From NCBI GenBank assembly GCA_036186865.1, contig AP025056.1:26615485-26679484 (forward strand): a stretch of 64,000 nt of DNA. Reading direction: 5' to 3'. Position 1 is the stretch's first letter. Each line of letters begins with the position of its first letter. The stretch comes from Eustoma russellianum (lineage: Eukaryota; Streptophyta; Magnoliopsida; Gentianales; Gentianaceae). Positions 31,865 through 43,355 of this stretch are shown one piece after another. A model generated the notes under the pieces. The model was not told where the DNA came from. It did not search any database and was given only the letters and a program-made list of their open reading frames with translations. The translations under genes were made by a program, and so were the position numbers.

Positions 31865-32725
31865 TGTTGGAAAAGTATGTTTAAATACTTTTAAAATATG
31901 CTCCAAACTTATATAGAAGCATGTGCATTGTCGTTTGGGAGTTTGGTGATTGATTTGAACACTTTTATCTTTGAGAATATCACTTGGATCGATTCAAGTA
32001 AGAGTTAGATCGAACCAAGTGAAAGTAGAATAAAGTTAAGTGTTCAGAAGGATATGGATCTATCAAGGTAAAGCACATTGATCGATCGATGTATATGTAG
32101 ATCGATCGATATGATGTGTTACAAATCTGGAAGCTCTCAATTCAACGTGAATCTCTCACGTCGATCGATCGACGTTATGTCGATCGATCAAAGTGTTCGA
32201 TCCATGTGAATCAGAAGCATTCTGTCCGACTTCGATCGATCACATCGATCGATCGATGTGCCAACGGACAGAACTTTTCATGCTGGGTTGTATTTTTTGG
32301 TCCAAGAATCATCTCCCTTGACATTTGAACGTTAAACAACTGACTCAAGGGGTCTGAAAACTGTTGATCCTTGTTTAAACAATACTTTTCTTCTATCCTA
32401 AAGCCTATATATAGGAGGCTTGACTATCTTCCAAGACATAGAAAAACTCTTGTGAAATTTAGTGCAGAAATTTTCAGCAGTCTTCATCCTACTTTCTTCT
32501 TCTTTCAAACACTTCTACATTGAAAGTTCATCTTCCTCTCGTAGAGCGAACGAAAGGAAGAAGCCGTTATATCCTGGGAGGCTTGTGTCAAGTAGTTCAC
32601 CTCGCTCATGGTGGAGGCATTTTAGCTTTAAGGACAGCAACATTTGTTGGGTCTCGGCTTTCTACATTTCCTGCAATTTTCATTTGTATCTTGTTTGGTT
32701 TCCATAACTCCTCATCTTTTCTAAA
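31865..32725 (+). repeat. 3' LTR of copia B
   Basis: Direct repeat of 24056-24917 with several substitutions. Its ATCG array (about 32075-32262) is shorter than in the 5' copy. The terminal CA is damaged (CTAAA), but CCCAT follows at once. Confidence 0.92.
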
Positions 32726-32829
32726 CCCATGAAATAGGTAATTGTCAATTTCATTCATCCATTTGGATTTCTAATCCACTTTCAAGACTTCAACTTGGTA
32801 CTTGTTCACGGCTTGAGTTTTATTCACAA
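32726..32829 (-). pseudogene. Element C fragment between RNase H and integrase
   Basis: Between the target duplications of B and D, the minus strand encodes a short piece ending NDNYLFHG, matching the WMDELINFLQHG segment of element D (near 39110). It shows that the gene interrupted by A, B and D was one continuous frame. Confidence 0.6.
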
Positions 32830-33690
32830 TGATGAAGCCGGATCTTCACCAAGGGTCTTAGGCGACCTCAAATAAACGTCGTCAGTTAACTCGAAGAATA
32901 GTTAACTGGTTTGAAGATGATTGCTGGAATATCTTCCTGAATGTCCTGCACAAGGAAGCAAAGATTAGAGGACCCAGGGGGGATGACCCCGGGAAAAACC
33001 CTCTGACGCTCAAGTCAGTTTGGGTCATTTCTTACTGAGAATGTAATTTAGTGTATGGAGTTAGAAAATTCTCACAGGATTTAGCCAAAGAGAAAGCTTA
33101 GTGTATTAGCTCCCGGTTGTATGAGGAATAGATTTAGGATTCAGATCCTTTTTCAGGTCTGCATTGGCTTGCTTTTATTAACCTTTTCCCGCCCTTGGCC
33201 TCTGATGGCGGATGAGATGCTTGCTTGGGGAAGAAAGCCTAAGACATCGTAGGTCTGCTGATGTGACTGGTAGACCGGCTGATGTGACTAATAGGTCTGC
33301 TGGAGTGACCTTGGCGTGTACAGGCTGAATAGCCAACTGTAGTCACTATATTCGAATTGCACTTCTACCGGATGGTTCCTCGATGTAACGCTATGCTTGA
33401 TCCTTTCGCTGAAGTGCCCAACTAAGCATTGCAGAAGTGCAAGGTCAAGTCTTGCTGAAGTGCAACGATGAACCTAGCTGAAGTGGTCTGAGGTGCAGCA
33501 CTTGAGCTGAAGCTGATGTTGGGGTTCGATGCCGAGGTGCAGTCCTTGGCATATTCTTTGATAGCAGAAAGGATGCCATGGGGCTCAGCCGAAGTGCAAT
33601 TACGGCTGAACAGCAATACTTGGGTGCTGAACTGCTAGAGTTATGCCGTTGATTGTTGTTGACTAACAAAAGATTAATTATGGTTTATCA
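32830..33690 (-). repeat. 3' LTR of element D
   Basis: 861 bp, TG...CA, preceded by CACAA. It matches 43356-44211 with scattered differences. Confidence 0.93.
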
Positions 33691-33704
33691 TTTGCCCCCA
33701 GATT
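33691..33704 (-). other. Polypurine tract of element D
   Basis: The minus strand reads TCTGGGGGCAAA directly before the 3' LTR. Confidence 0.85.
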
Positions 33705-33948
33705 TGGTGTGGCTGAACTGAACTGTGAAGGCAGATAAATCTTGTTCTAATGAGTCTGTGACGTGTCATCATTAACTGAGCAGTTATCCTCTTATCTGCG
33801 TCGTAACTCCCGTTTTTAATGTAAGTGTTAATTCCAACACCTCATCATTATCTTTTCGGCGGTTACAGCTCCCGAGGGGGGAAAATATCCGAACCGTCAC
33901 CTCTTCGAATTTCAAACAAAAGGCTGTGACCTTTTATTTCTCTTTTCT

Positions 33949-33957
33949 TATAAATAG
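33949..33957 (+). promoter_or_regulatory. TATA box of the antisense gene in element D
   Basis: TATAAATAG on the plus strand, 175 bases before the likely start codon at 34124 and oriented to drive the antisense gene, not gag-pol. The CT-rich stretch that follows is typical of plant leaders. Confidence 0.65.
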
Positions 33958-35039
33958 GGACAAGTGCCCTAACCCTTCCTTTTCTTCTTCTTCTATTCTG
34001 CACCTTTGCCTATTCTGCTGCTTTGCTCTTCTTCGCCTTCGAAGCTTTTCTCCATCTTTACTCCGATGCTCTTCCTTTCAGCTCAACCCTTCCATTTTCT
34101 GTAAGCATTTCTTCAACTTACTCATGGCTTTCGTTGTTTCATCCCCTCTTTCTTTGGATTACCAGAATAGATCAACCCACTCTTACCCAGATGATCTGGA
34201 GGGGGACCAAGAGGTTCAATCCCTTCAAGAGATGTCTAGTTCTGGTGAGGACAACCACCCCTTAAGGAGGTTACGCCCTGCTGGGGAACCTTCCACGGTT
34301 GCCTCCACCTCTTCTGTCATAGTGCCCTTACCTTTTGTTGATAGGGGTTCGCCTTCTCCAATAGTGCAGAGTTCATCCTGCACTTTGAAGATTGCTGACC
34401 TTTCCCATTTTTGCAGCGAGTTTAATATAGATAGAGATAGATTTTCTCCAATTTTGCCTCTTCCTCATCAAACTGCCTATGATCCACCCGTTGGGTATGA
34501 GGCAGTTTATGAAGAATACTTCAGGTCAGGGTTTGACCTTCCTGTTCCTGGCCCTCTTCTTCAAATCCTTGACTTTTACCATCTTAGATTACCACAAATC
34601 ATGCCCAATGGTTTGAAATTCATTGCCAGCTATCTGCTCTACCTGAGAGCAGCTGAGGCTGAGTTTGAATTAGACGTCTTTAGGGGGATATTTGTGTGTA
34701 AGCACAAAGAAAGATGGTATTACTTTAGTAGGAGACATACTACTAAAGCTATTAACCACGCTATAAACATCCCCTCTTCCATCAAGAACTGGAAGGGCTG
34801 ATTTTTCTTTGTCAAGGCCATAGGGTTACCTGAGAGAACCCTATGAAAATCTGGCTCTGCAGATAACAAGCGGCCAAGCGAAAAAGCCTGCGATGAAGCC
34901 TCTAATTTACTGCAGCTTCCCCAAGCCGTGGACTGGAAGATGGTGGACAGGTCGGTTATAAAGGCGGCCGATCTGTATCACATGTGGCCGTCTCACCAGT
35001 TTGAATCCCTCGGCTCATCTGCTTTAGCCTTAGTCTTGG

Positions 35040-35120
35040 GTATATTTACATGTTTTAGACGTCTATTGACTTTTCTTGATGTTGCGCACATTTTGACTAA
35101 TCTGTTGTTGTGTTTTGCAG
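35040..35120 (+). other. Intron 1 of the antisense gene
   Basis: 81 bases, GTATATTT...TTTTGCAG. Removal joins LVLG to TMVSKNLGKL in phase 1. Confidence 0.75.
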
Positions 35121-35279
35121 GAACCATGGTGTCTAAAAACCTCGGTAAATTGAAGAAATTGGTTCCCAAGAAGAGGAAGAGAGAGGACGAACAGCATTCT
35201 TCTGCTCAGCCGTCCTCCAAGACTCCTTCTGAGATGCAGGCACTGCCTGCTCCTCCTGTTGCCCCCTCACCCAAACAAG

Positions 35280-35356
35280 GTAAGAACCATCAACCTTGGT
35301 GTTCATGCTTTGTTTGTTTTATTCCTGCATTTTTAACTTGAGTTTTTTTGTTGCAG
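35280..35356 (+). other. Intron 2 of the antisense gene
   Basis: 77 bases, GTAAGAAC...TTGTTGCAG, with a T-rich 3' end. Removal joins PSPKQ to ARTSVGT in phase 1. Confidence 0.85.
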
Positions 35357-35973
35357 CCCGGACTTCAGTTGGCACATCTGCTGCAGCCAAGAAGCCTGTT
35401 CAGGCTGCAGCTCAGCCTCTGAAGAAGAAGGCTTCTGGGGCCCCAGACTTGCCTCCCAAATCCATTGCAAAGGCTGGGGAAAGTGTCAAGAAGACTGCCC
35501 CTCCTCCAAAGGTCATTATCAAGGCTCCTCAAGCCAAGGTGACTCCACCAGCTGCGTCAACCAGTTCTGATCCAGCTCCTGCTGCTCTGATTTCTGTTAC
35601 GATTCCTGCTGCACCAGTTCCTGATGCGGTTCCTACTGCCCCAGCTTCTGTTCCAGCCTCGGCGGCATTAACTACTCCTCCAGGGGGGGTCAATCATCAG
35701 GGACCCAAAAGATGTCCTTACTGGAGGGGTCGTTATAACTTCAGGGGAGGCCTCTCCCAGCACCCTCTTGGGAAGGCCCCATCTGAGGGGGAGCCGTCCC
35801 ATCAGCACCGACGGACCTGGAAAAACCTGGTGTACTGCATTGCCGACACTGCACTTCATCCAGGGGTGGCAAGAAAGTTGGTAGACCTGCCAGTGCTGCC
35901 CGTGGATGAGGATCTTTTTGCACGCCAGGATTGGGAGATTGCTTTTGATACATACTTCAGAAACATGTCCATG

Positions 35974-36049
35974 GTGAGTTTCTTTCAAATCCTCCAATCC
36001 TTTTACTTAGATTGTTGAAATGATGACTTGACCATGTTGGTTATTGTAG
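35974..36049 (+). other. Intron 3 of the antisense gene
   Basis: 76 bases, GTGAGTTT...TTATTGTAG. Removal joins FRNMSM to YRAQECDML in phase 0. Confidence 0.8.
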
Positions 36050-36954
36050 TACCGTGCCCAAGAATGTGACATGCTGAGGTGAGCTGAAGAAATGCGCAGC
36101 TTGGTGGTGAAGCTCTCTGTGGCCAACGCTGACCTGAAGAGGGCCAATGATGAGTTGGCTGAGATGGCAAGACCTGATGATTACAGGCTGGATGAGATGG
36201 ATGCTGAGCTGAAGACGTTGAGGTTAGAGATGGACTCAACGAAATTAGAGTTGGACTCCTTGAAATCCAAAAATTCCCAACTAAGAGAAGGCAAGGAGGA
36301 GTCTGACACTCGGCTGGCAGTAGCCAATTCACAAGTGGACGAGCTGAAGGGAGTTATCTCTAACTTGGAGCTGGCATCTACCATGACCCAGGCTGAGTTG
36401 GAGTTCTTCCAGAAGGGATTCCATGATGTGGACCAAGAACTATCCCAACTGAAGAGCCAATCTGAAGCAGATCAGAAGATCAAAGATGAACTGGCTCAGC
36501 AACTTGAAGCAGAAAAGAAGAGCAAAGCTGAGCTCATTTCTCAGTTCGAGTCTCAAGCTGAAGAGATCAAGAAATTTGCTGTTGCTGAGTTCAGGAAGTC
36601 TTAGTATTTTGAAGAGAATCGGCTGAAGATGCAAGGTGTTGTTTTGGCAATGGGACAGACTTGTGCAATTGATGCCTGTCAAGAAGTCTATCCAGATCTG
36701 GATAAGGATCATCCTCAACTTGCTGATCTCTACAACACTGAGGCCGAAGCTGTATTTGACAAGCTCCTTGAGCAATTCAAGGAAGGAGTTGACCTCAGAG
36801 AAGCTGACCAGGAGGAGGAGTAGTCTAGGATTTTTTTTCTTTCTTGTAATCTTTGTAGTTGTAATAGATGAATTGTTTTAATGAAAATCCACTTTTTTCC
36901 AACTCCTGCTCTTCAGCTTGTTTCAATTTCCTTAACTGTCTTTGTCTTCTGCAT

Positions 36955-37590
36955 GCGAAGTTTTATTTGCTCTATTTTAATAGTTTGCAAATATTTGTCT
37001 TCGGCTTGAGAAAATCTTCTTGCTCTATTTCCATAGTTTGCAAGTATTTGTCTTCGGTTTGAGAAACTTTCATTTGCTCTATATCCATAGTTATGTAAGT
37101 ATTTTTTCTTTCTGCACTGCGAAGTTTTACCTACTCTATTTCCATAGTTTGCAAATATTGATCTTCTGCACTGCGAAGTTCCATTTTCATTTGCTCTATA
37201 TCCATAGTTATGTAAGTATTTTTCTTCTGCACTGCGAAGTTTTACTTACTCTATGTCCATAGTTTGCAAGTATTGATCTTCTGCACTGCGAAGTTTCATT
37301 TCATTTGCTCTATTTCCATAGTTATGTAAGTATTTTTCTTCTACACTGCGAAGTTTTACTTACTCTATTTCCATAGTTTGCAAATATTGATCTTCTGCAC
37401 TCCAAAGTTCCATTTGCTATATGTAAGTATTTTTCTTCTGCACTGCGAAGTTTTACTTACTCTATTTCCATAGTTTTGCAACTATTGATCTTCTGCACTA
37501 CGAAGTTCCATTTGCTATATGTAAGTATTGTTCTTCTGCACTGCGAAGTTTAACTTACTATATTTCAATAATTTGCAAATATTGATATTC
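36955..37590. repeat. Tandem array downstream of the antisense gene
   Basis: About nine copies of a TCTGCACTGCGAAGTT-like core alternate with CTATTTCCATAGTTTGCAA and CTATATGTAAGTATTTTTC segments at 45-65 base spacing. Spacer 36824-36954 and 37591-37890 show no gene. Confidence 0.85.
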
Positions 37591-37889
37591 AGCCTCGGCC
37601 CTTGGCTCTGCCAAAAATATTTCGGCCATTTGACTGAACTGCAGCTTTGACTGAACTGCAGCTCAGCCAGGCTTTAACTTGCCACTGATAACAATTTTTA
37701 GATAAAGTAAACCTGTACTTGATCCATCTAGGCAGAATGAATGAATCATACGTTGACTCTGTCGCGAACATTGTTTTTATTCAATCTTCAGTACCACTAT
37801 AATAAATAATTTACATTTTTCTAGCACTGCTAGAAAAAGAATACCATGAAAGTCTTCTTTGGGAAAACCACTCAGACCTGCTGAGGTGA

Positions 37890-39207
37890 AATTCATCATT
37901 GATGTAGAAGCCTTAAATGAGTAGAATGCCAAGTTTTTGGTAAAGTTTTGCCTTCCAAAGTTTGTAATTTATAAGCCCCATTTGAGCGCACATCCTCTAT
38001 CCGATAAGGTCCTTCTCACTTAGGATAAGAGTTCCAGTCGGTGCTGCATGGCTGCTTCATTGTTACGCAATACTAAATCCCCACTTGATAGGATCTTGGC
38101 CGTACTCGAGAATTGTAATATTGCACAATTAGATTTTGTATTGAGCCATGCGGACATGAGCCCGCTCCCTTTTTTTCTTCGAGTTCATCCAAATTCAACC
38201 GCAACTCCTGGTTATTTGTTTCAGCAGAATAATAATCTGTTCGGATAGAGCTGGAACTAATTTTTGCTAGGATGACCGCCTCCGTGCCGTATACTAAGGA
38301 AAATGGTGTTTCTTTAGTGGAGGTGGAAGGAGTAGTTCGATAAGCCCATAATACGCTGGGGAGCTCCTCTACCCAACTTGCTCCAATTTGGTATAAACAT
38401 TTTCTCAGTCCATCCTTGATTGTTCTGTTGGCCAACTCAACTTGTCCGTTAGCTTGAGGGTGTGCTACCGAAGTGAAACGCTGTTCAATCTTGAACTCGG
38501 TACACCAACTCTTAACAGGGTCATCAGCGAATTGTTTCCCATTGTCTGATATAAGAACTTGTGGTAGGCCGAACCGACATATGATGTTCTTCCATAAGAA
38601 CTTCTTGATTTGATTCCCCGTTATTGTAGCTAAGATTCTGCTTCCACCCATTTGGTGAAGTAATCAATGGCAACAACCAAAAATTTGACTGATCCTGGAG
38701 CTTGGGGCAGAGGTCCAACAAGATCTATCCCCCATTGCACAAATGGCCAGGGACTTGCAATAGAAGTGAGCTCTTGGTCTAGCAAATGTGTCATTGGTGC
38801 ATTGACTTCGCATGCTGGACACTTTTGACCAATTCTTCTGCATCACGTCACAGAGTGCGCCAGTAGTATCCAGTAAGATAACATTTCCTTGCCAACGACC
38901 AGGCACCAGAATGATTTCCGCAGATTCCTTGGTGCATTTCTCGAAGGATAGAAACTCCTTCATCTTCAGTCACGCACTTCAACCATGGCTGCGAAAATGA
39001 CTTTTTATAAAGGTGGTCGTTGAAAAGGGAATACCTTATTGCCTTCAGACGAACGCGCCGAGCTGCACGTTTGTCCTCGGGCTGAACTCCATGCTGTAAG
39101 AAATTAATGAGTTCGTCCATCCAGGTATTGCGATAGTCCACTTGCAGCACTTCATTAGCATCATAAGCACGATGTTTCACCAGCCCCACAACTATCCTTT
39201 TCACCAA
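37890..39207 (-). pseudogene. Element D integrase
   Basis: Integrase inserts the cDNA into the genome. From right to left: an N-terminal zinc-binding region (REMHQGICGNHSG at about 38930); the first catalytic Asp in IDYFTKWVEAE (38640-38670, separated by a frameshift); the second in ISDNGKQFAD and the Glu in HPQANGQVELANRT (38651-38073); then YRTTPSTSTKETPF; and a C-terminal region (GPYRIEDVRSNGAYKLQTL, about 37960) reached through a frameshift and a stop that likely replaces Trp. I see no chromodomain, as expected for the Tat group. Confidence 0.85.
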
Positions 39208-40897
39208 AGTTGTTGAAGTGGATGATGCTAGCCGAGATAACGCGTCAGCTCTTTTGTTGGCAGATCTGGGATATGTTCAATGCTGAAGTGCTCGAATGCC
39301 TGTCCAAGCTGCAGCACTTTAGCCAAATATTTTTTCATGTTTTCCTCTTTGGCCTCATAATCCCCATTGACCTGAGAAACGATCAGTTGTGAATCACTTC
39401 GGGAGATGATTCGTTCTGCCCCCAACTTTCTCACGAGGCCTAGTCATGCTATGAGGGCCTCGTATTCTGCCTCGTTGTTAGTTGATTCAAAATCAAAATC
39501 GCAAGGCATATTCAAATTCTTCTTTGTTGGGGTTGATGATTAGGAGTCCTGCTCCACAACCATCTTTGGAGGAAGACCCATCCACATATAATGTCCAATC
39601 AGCCACTGCTTGATATCTTCCTCCACGGATATCCCTTCAGCTAAGAAATCTGCTAATGCTTGGGTTTTGATAAAAGTTCTTAATTTGTTACTGAATGTCG
39701 TACTCTGCAGCTCCACAGCCCATTTTGCAGCTCGGCCAGATGTGTCTGGCCTGATAGGTTTTGTTTCAAGGGCTGGTCAGTGACCACTATAATAGGATGA
39801 GCTGTAGGTAAGGCCTGAACTTCCTCGCTGCCACTACAAGTGCCAAGACTACCTTCTCAGCATTTGGGTATCTCACTTCAGGCCCATGTAAATTTTGCTT
39901 GCAAAATAGATGGGCCTTTGTACATTGTCCTGTTCCCTGAGTAGGACTGCGCTTATAGCTTCTTGCACGTTGAGAGATATATATAAAGCTCTTTTCCGGG
40001 TAGAGGTGAAGGAAGCATTGGCACCTCAGCCAAATGGGACTTCAGCTCGTCAAAGGCTTTCTGACATTGATCGTCCCACTGGAAAGCTGCTTTCTTCTTC
40101 AGAACCTGGAAGAAAGGAAGGGACCTCTCAGCAGATTTGGATAGAAATCTGCTCAGCGCGGTAATTCGGCCCGTTAACCTCTGTACTTCCTTTACATTCC
40201 TGAGGGGATGCATGTTTTGTATAGCCTCAACTTTAGCAGGGTTTGCTTGTACCCCTTCTTTGGAAACCATGTACCCCAGAAACTTTCCAGTGCGTACTCC
40301 AAACCTGCACTTCTTTGGGTTCAGTCTCATGCGTGAGTCTCTCAACACAGTGAAAACTTTCCTTAAGTTTTGAATATACTGATCAAGTGTCCTGCTCTTG
40401 ATAAGCATATCGTCAATGTAGACTTCCATTATCCGGCCAATTTGTTCACTGAACAAGGAATTGACCAGACGTTGATAGGTGGCCCTGGCATTCTTTAATC
40501 CAAATGGCATAGTTACATAACAATAAGTACCTGACTCTGTTATGAAAGCAGTTTTTTCTTGATCTTCTAATGCCACAATAATCTGATGATAGCCTTTGAA
40601 GGCATCCAAGAAATCAAAGATTTCATGCTCAAGTGTTGAATCCACTAACCTATCAATTTTCGGAAGTGGGTAACAATCTTTTGGACATGCTTTGTTGAGG
40701 CCAGTGTAATCTATACACATTCTCCAAGATTCATACTGCTTGGGGACCACCACTGGGTTAGCAAACCAGATCGGATAAAGCACTTCAACAATGAATTTAT
40801 AGCCAATAACTTTTGACTTCTTCTTCAATGACTTTATTCCTTTCTGGAGCGAAGTTCCGCTTCTTTTGCTTGACTGGCTTTGCCAAAGGGTCAACAT
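39208..40897 (-). pseudogene. Element D reverse transcriptase and RNase H
   Basis: Reverse transcriptase occupies 40897-39953 as one open stretch: VVVPKQYESWRMCIDYTGLN, FDFLDAFKGYHQI and the catalytic VYIDDMLIKS, with GKFLGYMVSKEGVQ after it. RNase H follows from about 39953 to 39208 in several frames, with DSQLIVSQVNGDYEAKEENM at 39434 readable as the core of a second RNase H-like module. Tat-group elements are known to carry two RNase H-like modules, but I could not delimit both here because of frameshifts. Confidence 0.85.
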
Positions 40898-40912
40898 TCA
40901 ACTTATGCTCAG

Positions 40913-41869
40913 CTAAATGTGAAGGAATCCCTGGCATGTCTTCAGCTGTCCATGCGAAGATAATCGGAATTCTCTCAGCAAATCATGTAGCTGAGCTAAC
41001 AGTTCGGATGGCATCCAGGTCCCGATCTTTATGACATTTTCAGGTCTACTCGGATCCAGGACAAAGTCTTGCACTGCATCATCCGACTGCAAGTGTTCTT
41101 CATCTGAAGGTATCAGTTCATCAAGACTGACTTGCTGAACTGATTCATTTCCCTTAGTGGCAATAGCGTAGCAACTCTGTGCCACTTGTGTATCACCTTG
41201 TATAGTTGCCACTCCCCCTAGAGTGGGGAACTTCATGCTGACATGCAGAGGTGATACAATGGCCTCCAATGCCACCAAAGCTGGGCGTCCCAATATGACG
41301 TTGTATGGAGATACGTCCTTGACGACCACAAAGTCTATCCATATGCACCGATAGGCAGGGCGATTGCCAAAACTGCAGCTGAGTGTGACTAGACTTGCTG
41401 GCCGCACTGCAGCTCCAGTGAATCCATACAAGGAAGAGGTAACCGGTTTCATCAGGGAATCGGGTAAACCAAGCTGTTGATATACCCGATAGAACATTAT
41501 ATTCACAGCACTGCCGGTGACTACATAAATACGTCGGACCTCCACAACCTTATCGGGAGGAAGGTGTATACACAGCTCTATTACTAAACATGTGTTGTTG
41601 GAGTCCAGTGGAATGGGATCTTCTGACCCATAAGTCAGTTCTCTTGCCACCTTGGCTCTTTTAGATGGTGGTCCTGATGAGGTTCCTGAGGAACTAGGTG
41701 CTCCTTCACCTTTGTGAGGCGGACCTCCAGAGATTTTATAAATAATGGTATTGACCTGTGGCCGACCTGCAGCCCCGTGCCTTCCTTGCCCCTCATCATC
41801 ATTATTCCTACGCTGTCGAGGCGAGGTTTCTCGGCATTTTTCCTTTTGAGGGTCTTTATGAAAATCCAC
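40913..41869 (-). pseudogene. Element D gag end and protease
   Basis: An open frame of 318 codons begins in the gag tail (VNTIIYKISGGPPHKGEG) and carries an aspartic protease region. The active site, normally D-T-G/S, reads YVVTGSAVNIMFY: a GTC codon (41519-41521) stands where Asp is expected, so the enzyme should be dead. The flap and C-terminal DVSPYNVILGRPAL motif are intact. The frame ends at 40913 near the RT start, with a one-frame jump to 40897. Confidence 0.8.
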
Positions 41870-41944
41870 GGTTGTTCAGGCGTGATCGAGGGTCATAAAA
41901 CTGCTTTAAATGACCCTGTTCGATCAGTTGTTTAATAGCCTGAG

Positions 41945-43119
41945 CTAGCTGCCTGCAATCTTCTGTATCGTGCCCAAATCTCTATGGTAGCGACAATAGA
42001 GTTTAGGATTTCTCTTTGTCCTAGGCCCGTACAGAGGCTCTGGATCTGTCCTCAGACCGTCTTTCTCCATGACGGTCAGAATATAATCTTGTGAAGCCAA
42101 CAGGGATAAGCCCTCTTTACCACCTTTGCCTTTTCCACCCATGCGATCGAACGCGCTGCGCCGATCACGGTCTTTTCCTTCATTGCGCCGATCCTCCTTT
42201 TTTGAACTGGATCGGCTTTCTTGCGGGCTCCGTGCTCGGCATCTCTCTTCAATCGGTTTGCCTCCTCTCGGGCAAACTGGTGAGCTTTCTCCAAGCATTC
42301 TCTTAGAGTTGTGGGCCCCTCTTCAGCTAGTTGAGAGAAGAGACGGCCAGCTCGGAGACTGTTAATAAAAGCAGCAGCTTTTACACCTTCATTTCTGTCA
42401 CTGACCTGCAGTGACTCATCTGAGAAACGCTGCATGTATTTTAACACAGATTCATCTGGACCTTGTCTCAAGGTCATCAACTGGGATGAGTTCTTCACAA
42501 ATGGGGTGCTGGACACGAACTGTGATTTGAACTTCTGTGCAAGCTGTTTAAAGGATTTCACAGACTTTGATGGAAGCTCTTGGAACCATCTCCTGGCTTT
42601 TCCCTTTAAATACAAAGGGAAAGTTTTGCAACGTAGAGGGTCTGGGATGTTTTTCAGACTCATTGTAGTTTGAAACTGGAAGAGATGATCCGTTAGGTCT
42701 GTGGTCCCATCATAAGTGTCCATCTTTGGCATCTTAAAGCTGTCTGGTGCCAAATACTCTGCTATATCCCAGGAAAAAGGACTTTCCTGGACTACCTGCA
42801 CAAACTCTTGTCTGTGCTCTTCATAGTAAGCTCTCGGCCTGCGAAGAACTTCTTCGTCCTTGGGAACGCTTTTTAGAGACTTTGACCTCACACTTAAGTG
42901 AGGTCTGGACATATGTTCTGGCTCCACGGTTGGAGCTTTGAAACTGTGTCTTCTAGCATCCGCCATAAAACCTTTAGGCGGTCTAGAGGATTGGTTTTGC
43001 GATGCTTCTCTAGGGGGATGAGGTGGATCTTCCTCCATATTTTGCACATCTGGCTGTTTGCCCTTGAGATGCTGTACCATTGCTTCGAACACATCCATGT
43101 TCTCTGCAACGTATTTCAT
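41945..43119 (-). pseudogene. Element D gag
   Basis: Starts MKYVAENMDVFEAMVQHLKG. A retrotransposon-gag domain spans about residues 100-290 (YDGTTDLTDHLFQFQTTM, GKARRWFQELPSKSVKSF, LMTLRQGPDESVLKYMQRF). A frameshift near 42190-42250 moves to the frame 42298-41945, which ends with a damaged zinc-knuckle-like segment (LYCRYHRDLG) and further breaks before the protease frame. The homologous region of element C lies at 53500-54560. Confidence 0.85.
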
Positions 43120-43340
43120 TGCTTATCTCTTTCTTCCCTTGAAATTTCTGGGACAGGATTAGGATTAGGCATAGGCGATTCAGGTACCCGAGAAACCTGT
43201 TCTGGGACACCTGAACGCGTAACCATGCGTCATGGTTGGTTAGATGACTCACCCAAACCTTCACGACGACCTTTCGTCATAGATAGATGTTGGCTGTTTT
43301 GAGTTTAAACTTTTTACTAGATTAAGGGACTAAGGACCCT

Positions 43341-43355
43341 TCCTCTAGCGCCAAA
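43341..43355 (-). other. Primer binding site of element D
   Basis: The minus strand reads TTTGGCGCTAGAGG directly after the 5' LTR. A degraded version (TATGGCTTTAGAAC) sits in the same place in element C. The TGGCGC start is unlike the iMet type. I do not assign the tRNA. Confidence 0.75.

Larger units (their letters stand above)
24056..32725 (+). mobile_element. Copia retrotransposon B, complete but disabled
   Basis: LTRs 24056-24917 and 31865-32725 are flanked by CCCAT (24051-24055 and 32726-32730). Orientation is plus: gag-pol lies at 24943-28800 and a TGTGGGGGAT polypurine tract lies directly before the 3' LTR. The 8.67 kb length is due to a probable 2.5 kb solo LTR inserted at 29217-31701. 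The two LTRs differ by scattered substitutions and indels, including loss of one base at the 3' terminus (CTAACA versus CTAAA). B is a relative of A: the LTR ends, the ATCG arrays, the U5 stem position and the 3' non-coding block all correspond. Confidence 0.93.
34124..36823 (+). pseudogene. Antisense four-exon gene of element D (Transposase_28-like plus coiled coil)
   Basis: Exons 34124-35039, 35121-35279, 35357-35973 and 36050-36823 join in frame to 822 codons including the stop. Residues about 85-225 (LSHFCSEFNI, GYEAVYEEYFRSGFDLPVP, LPQIMPNGLKFI) resemble the Pfam family Transposase_28, called putative gypsy type transposon. The middle exons encode a Lys-rich then Pro/Ala-rich linker (KKLVPKKRKRE could be a nuclear signal). 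The last exon encodes a long heptad-type coiled coil rich in Leu, Glu and Lys with an acidic end. In-frame stops lie at 34799-34801, 34844-34846, 36080-36082 and 36602-36604; three are TGA. The gene is on the strand opposite to gag-pol. Such antisense frames are known in Tat-lineage elements; their role is not established. Confidence 0.8.
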
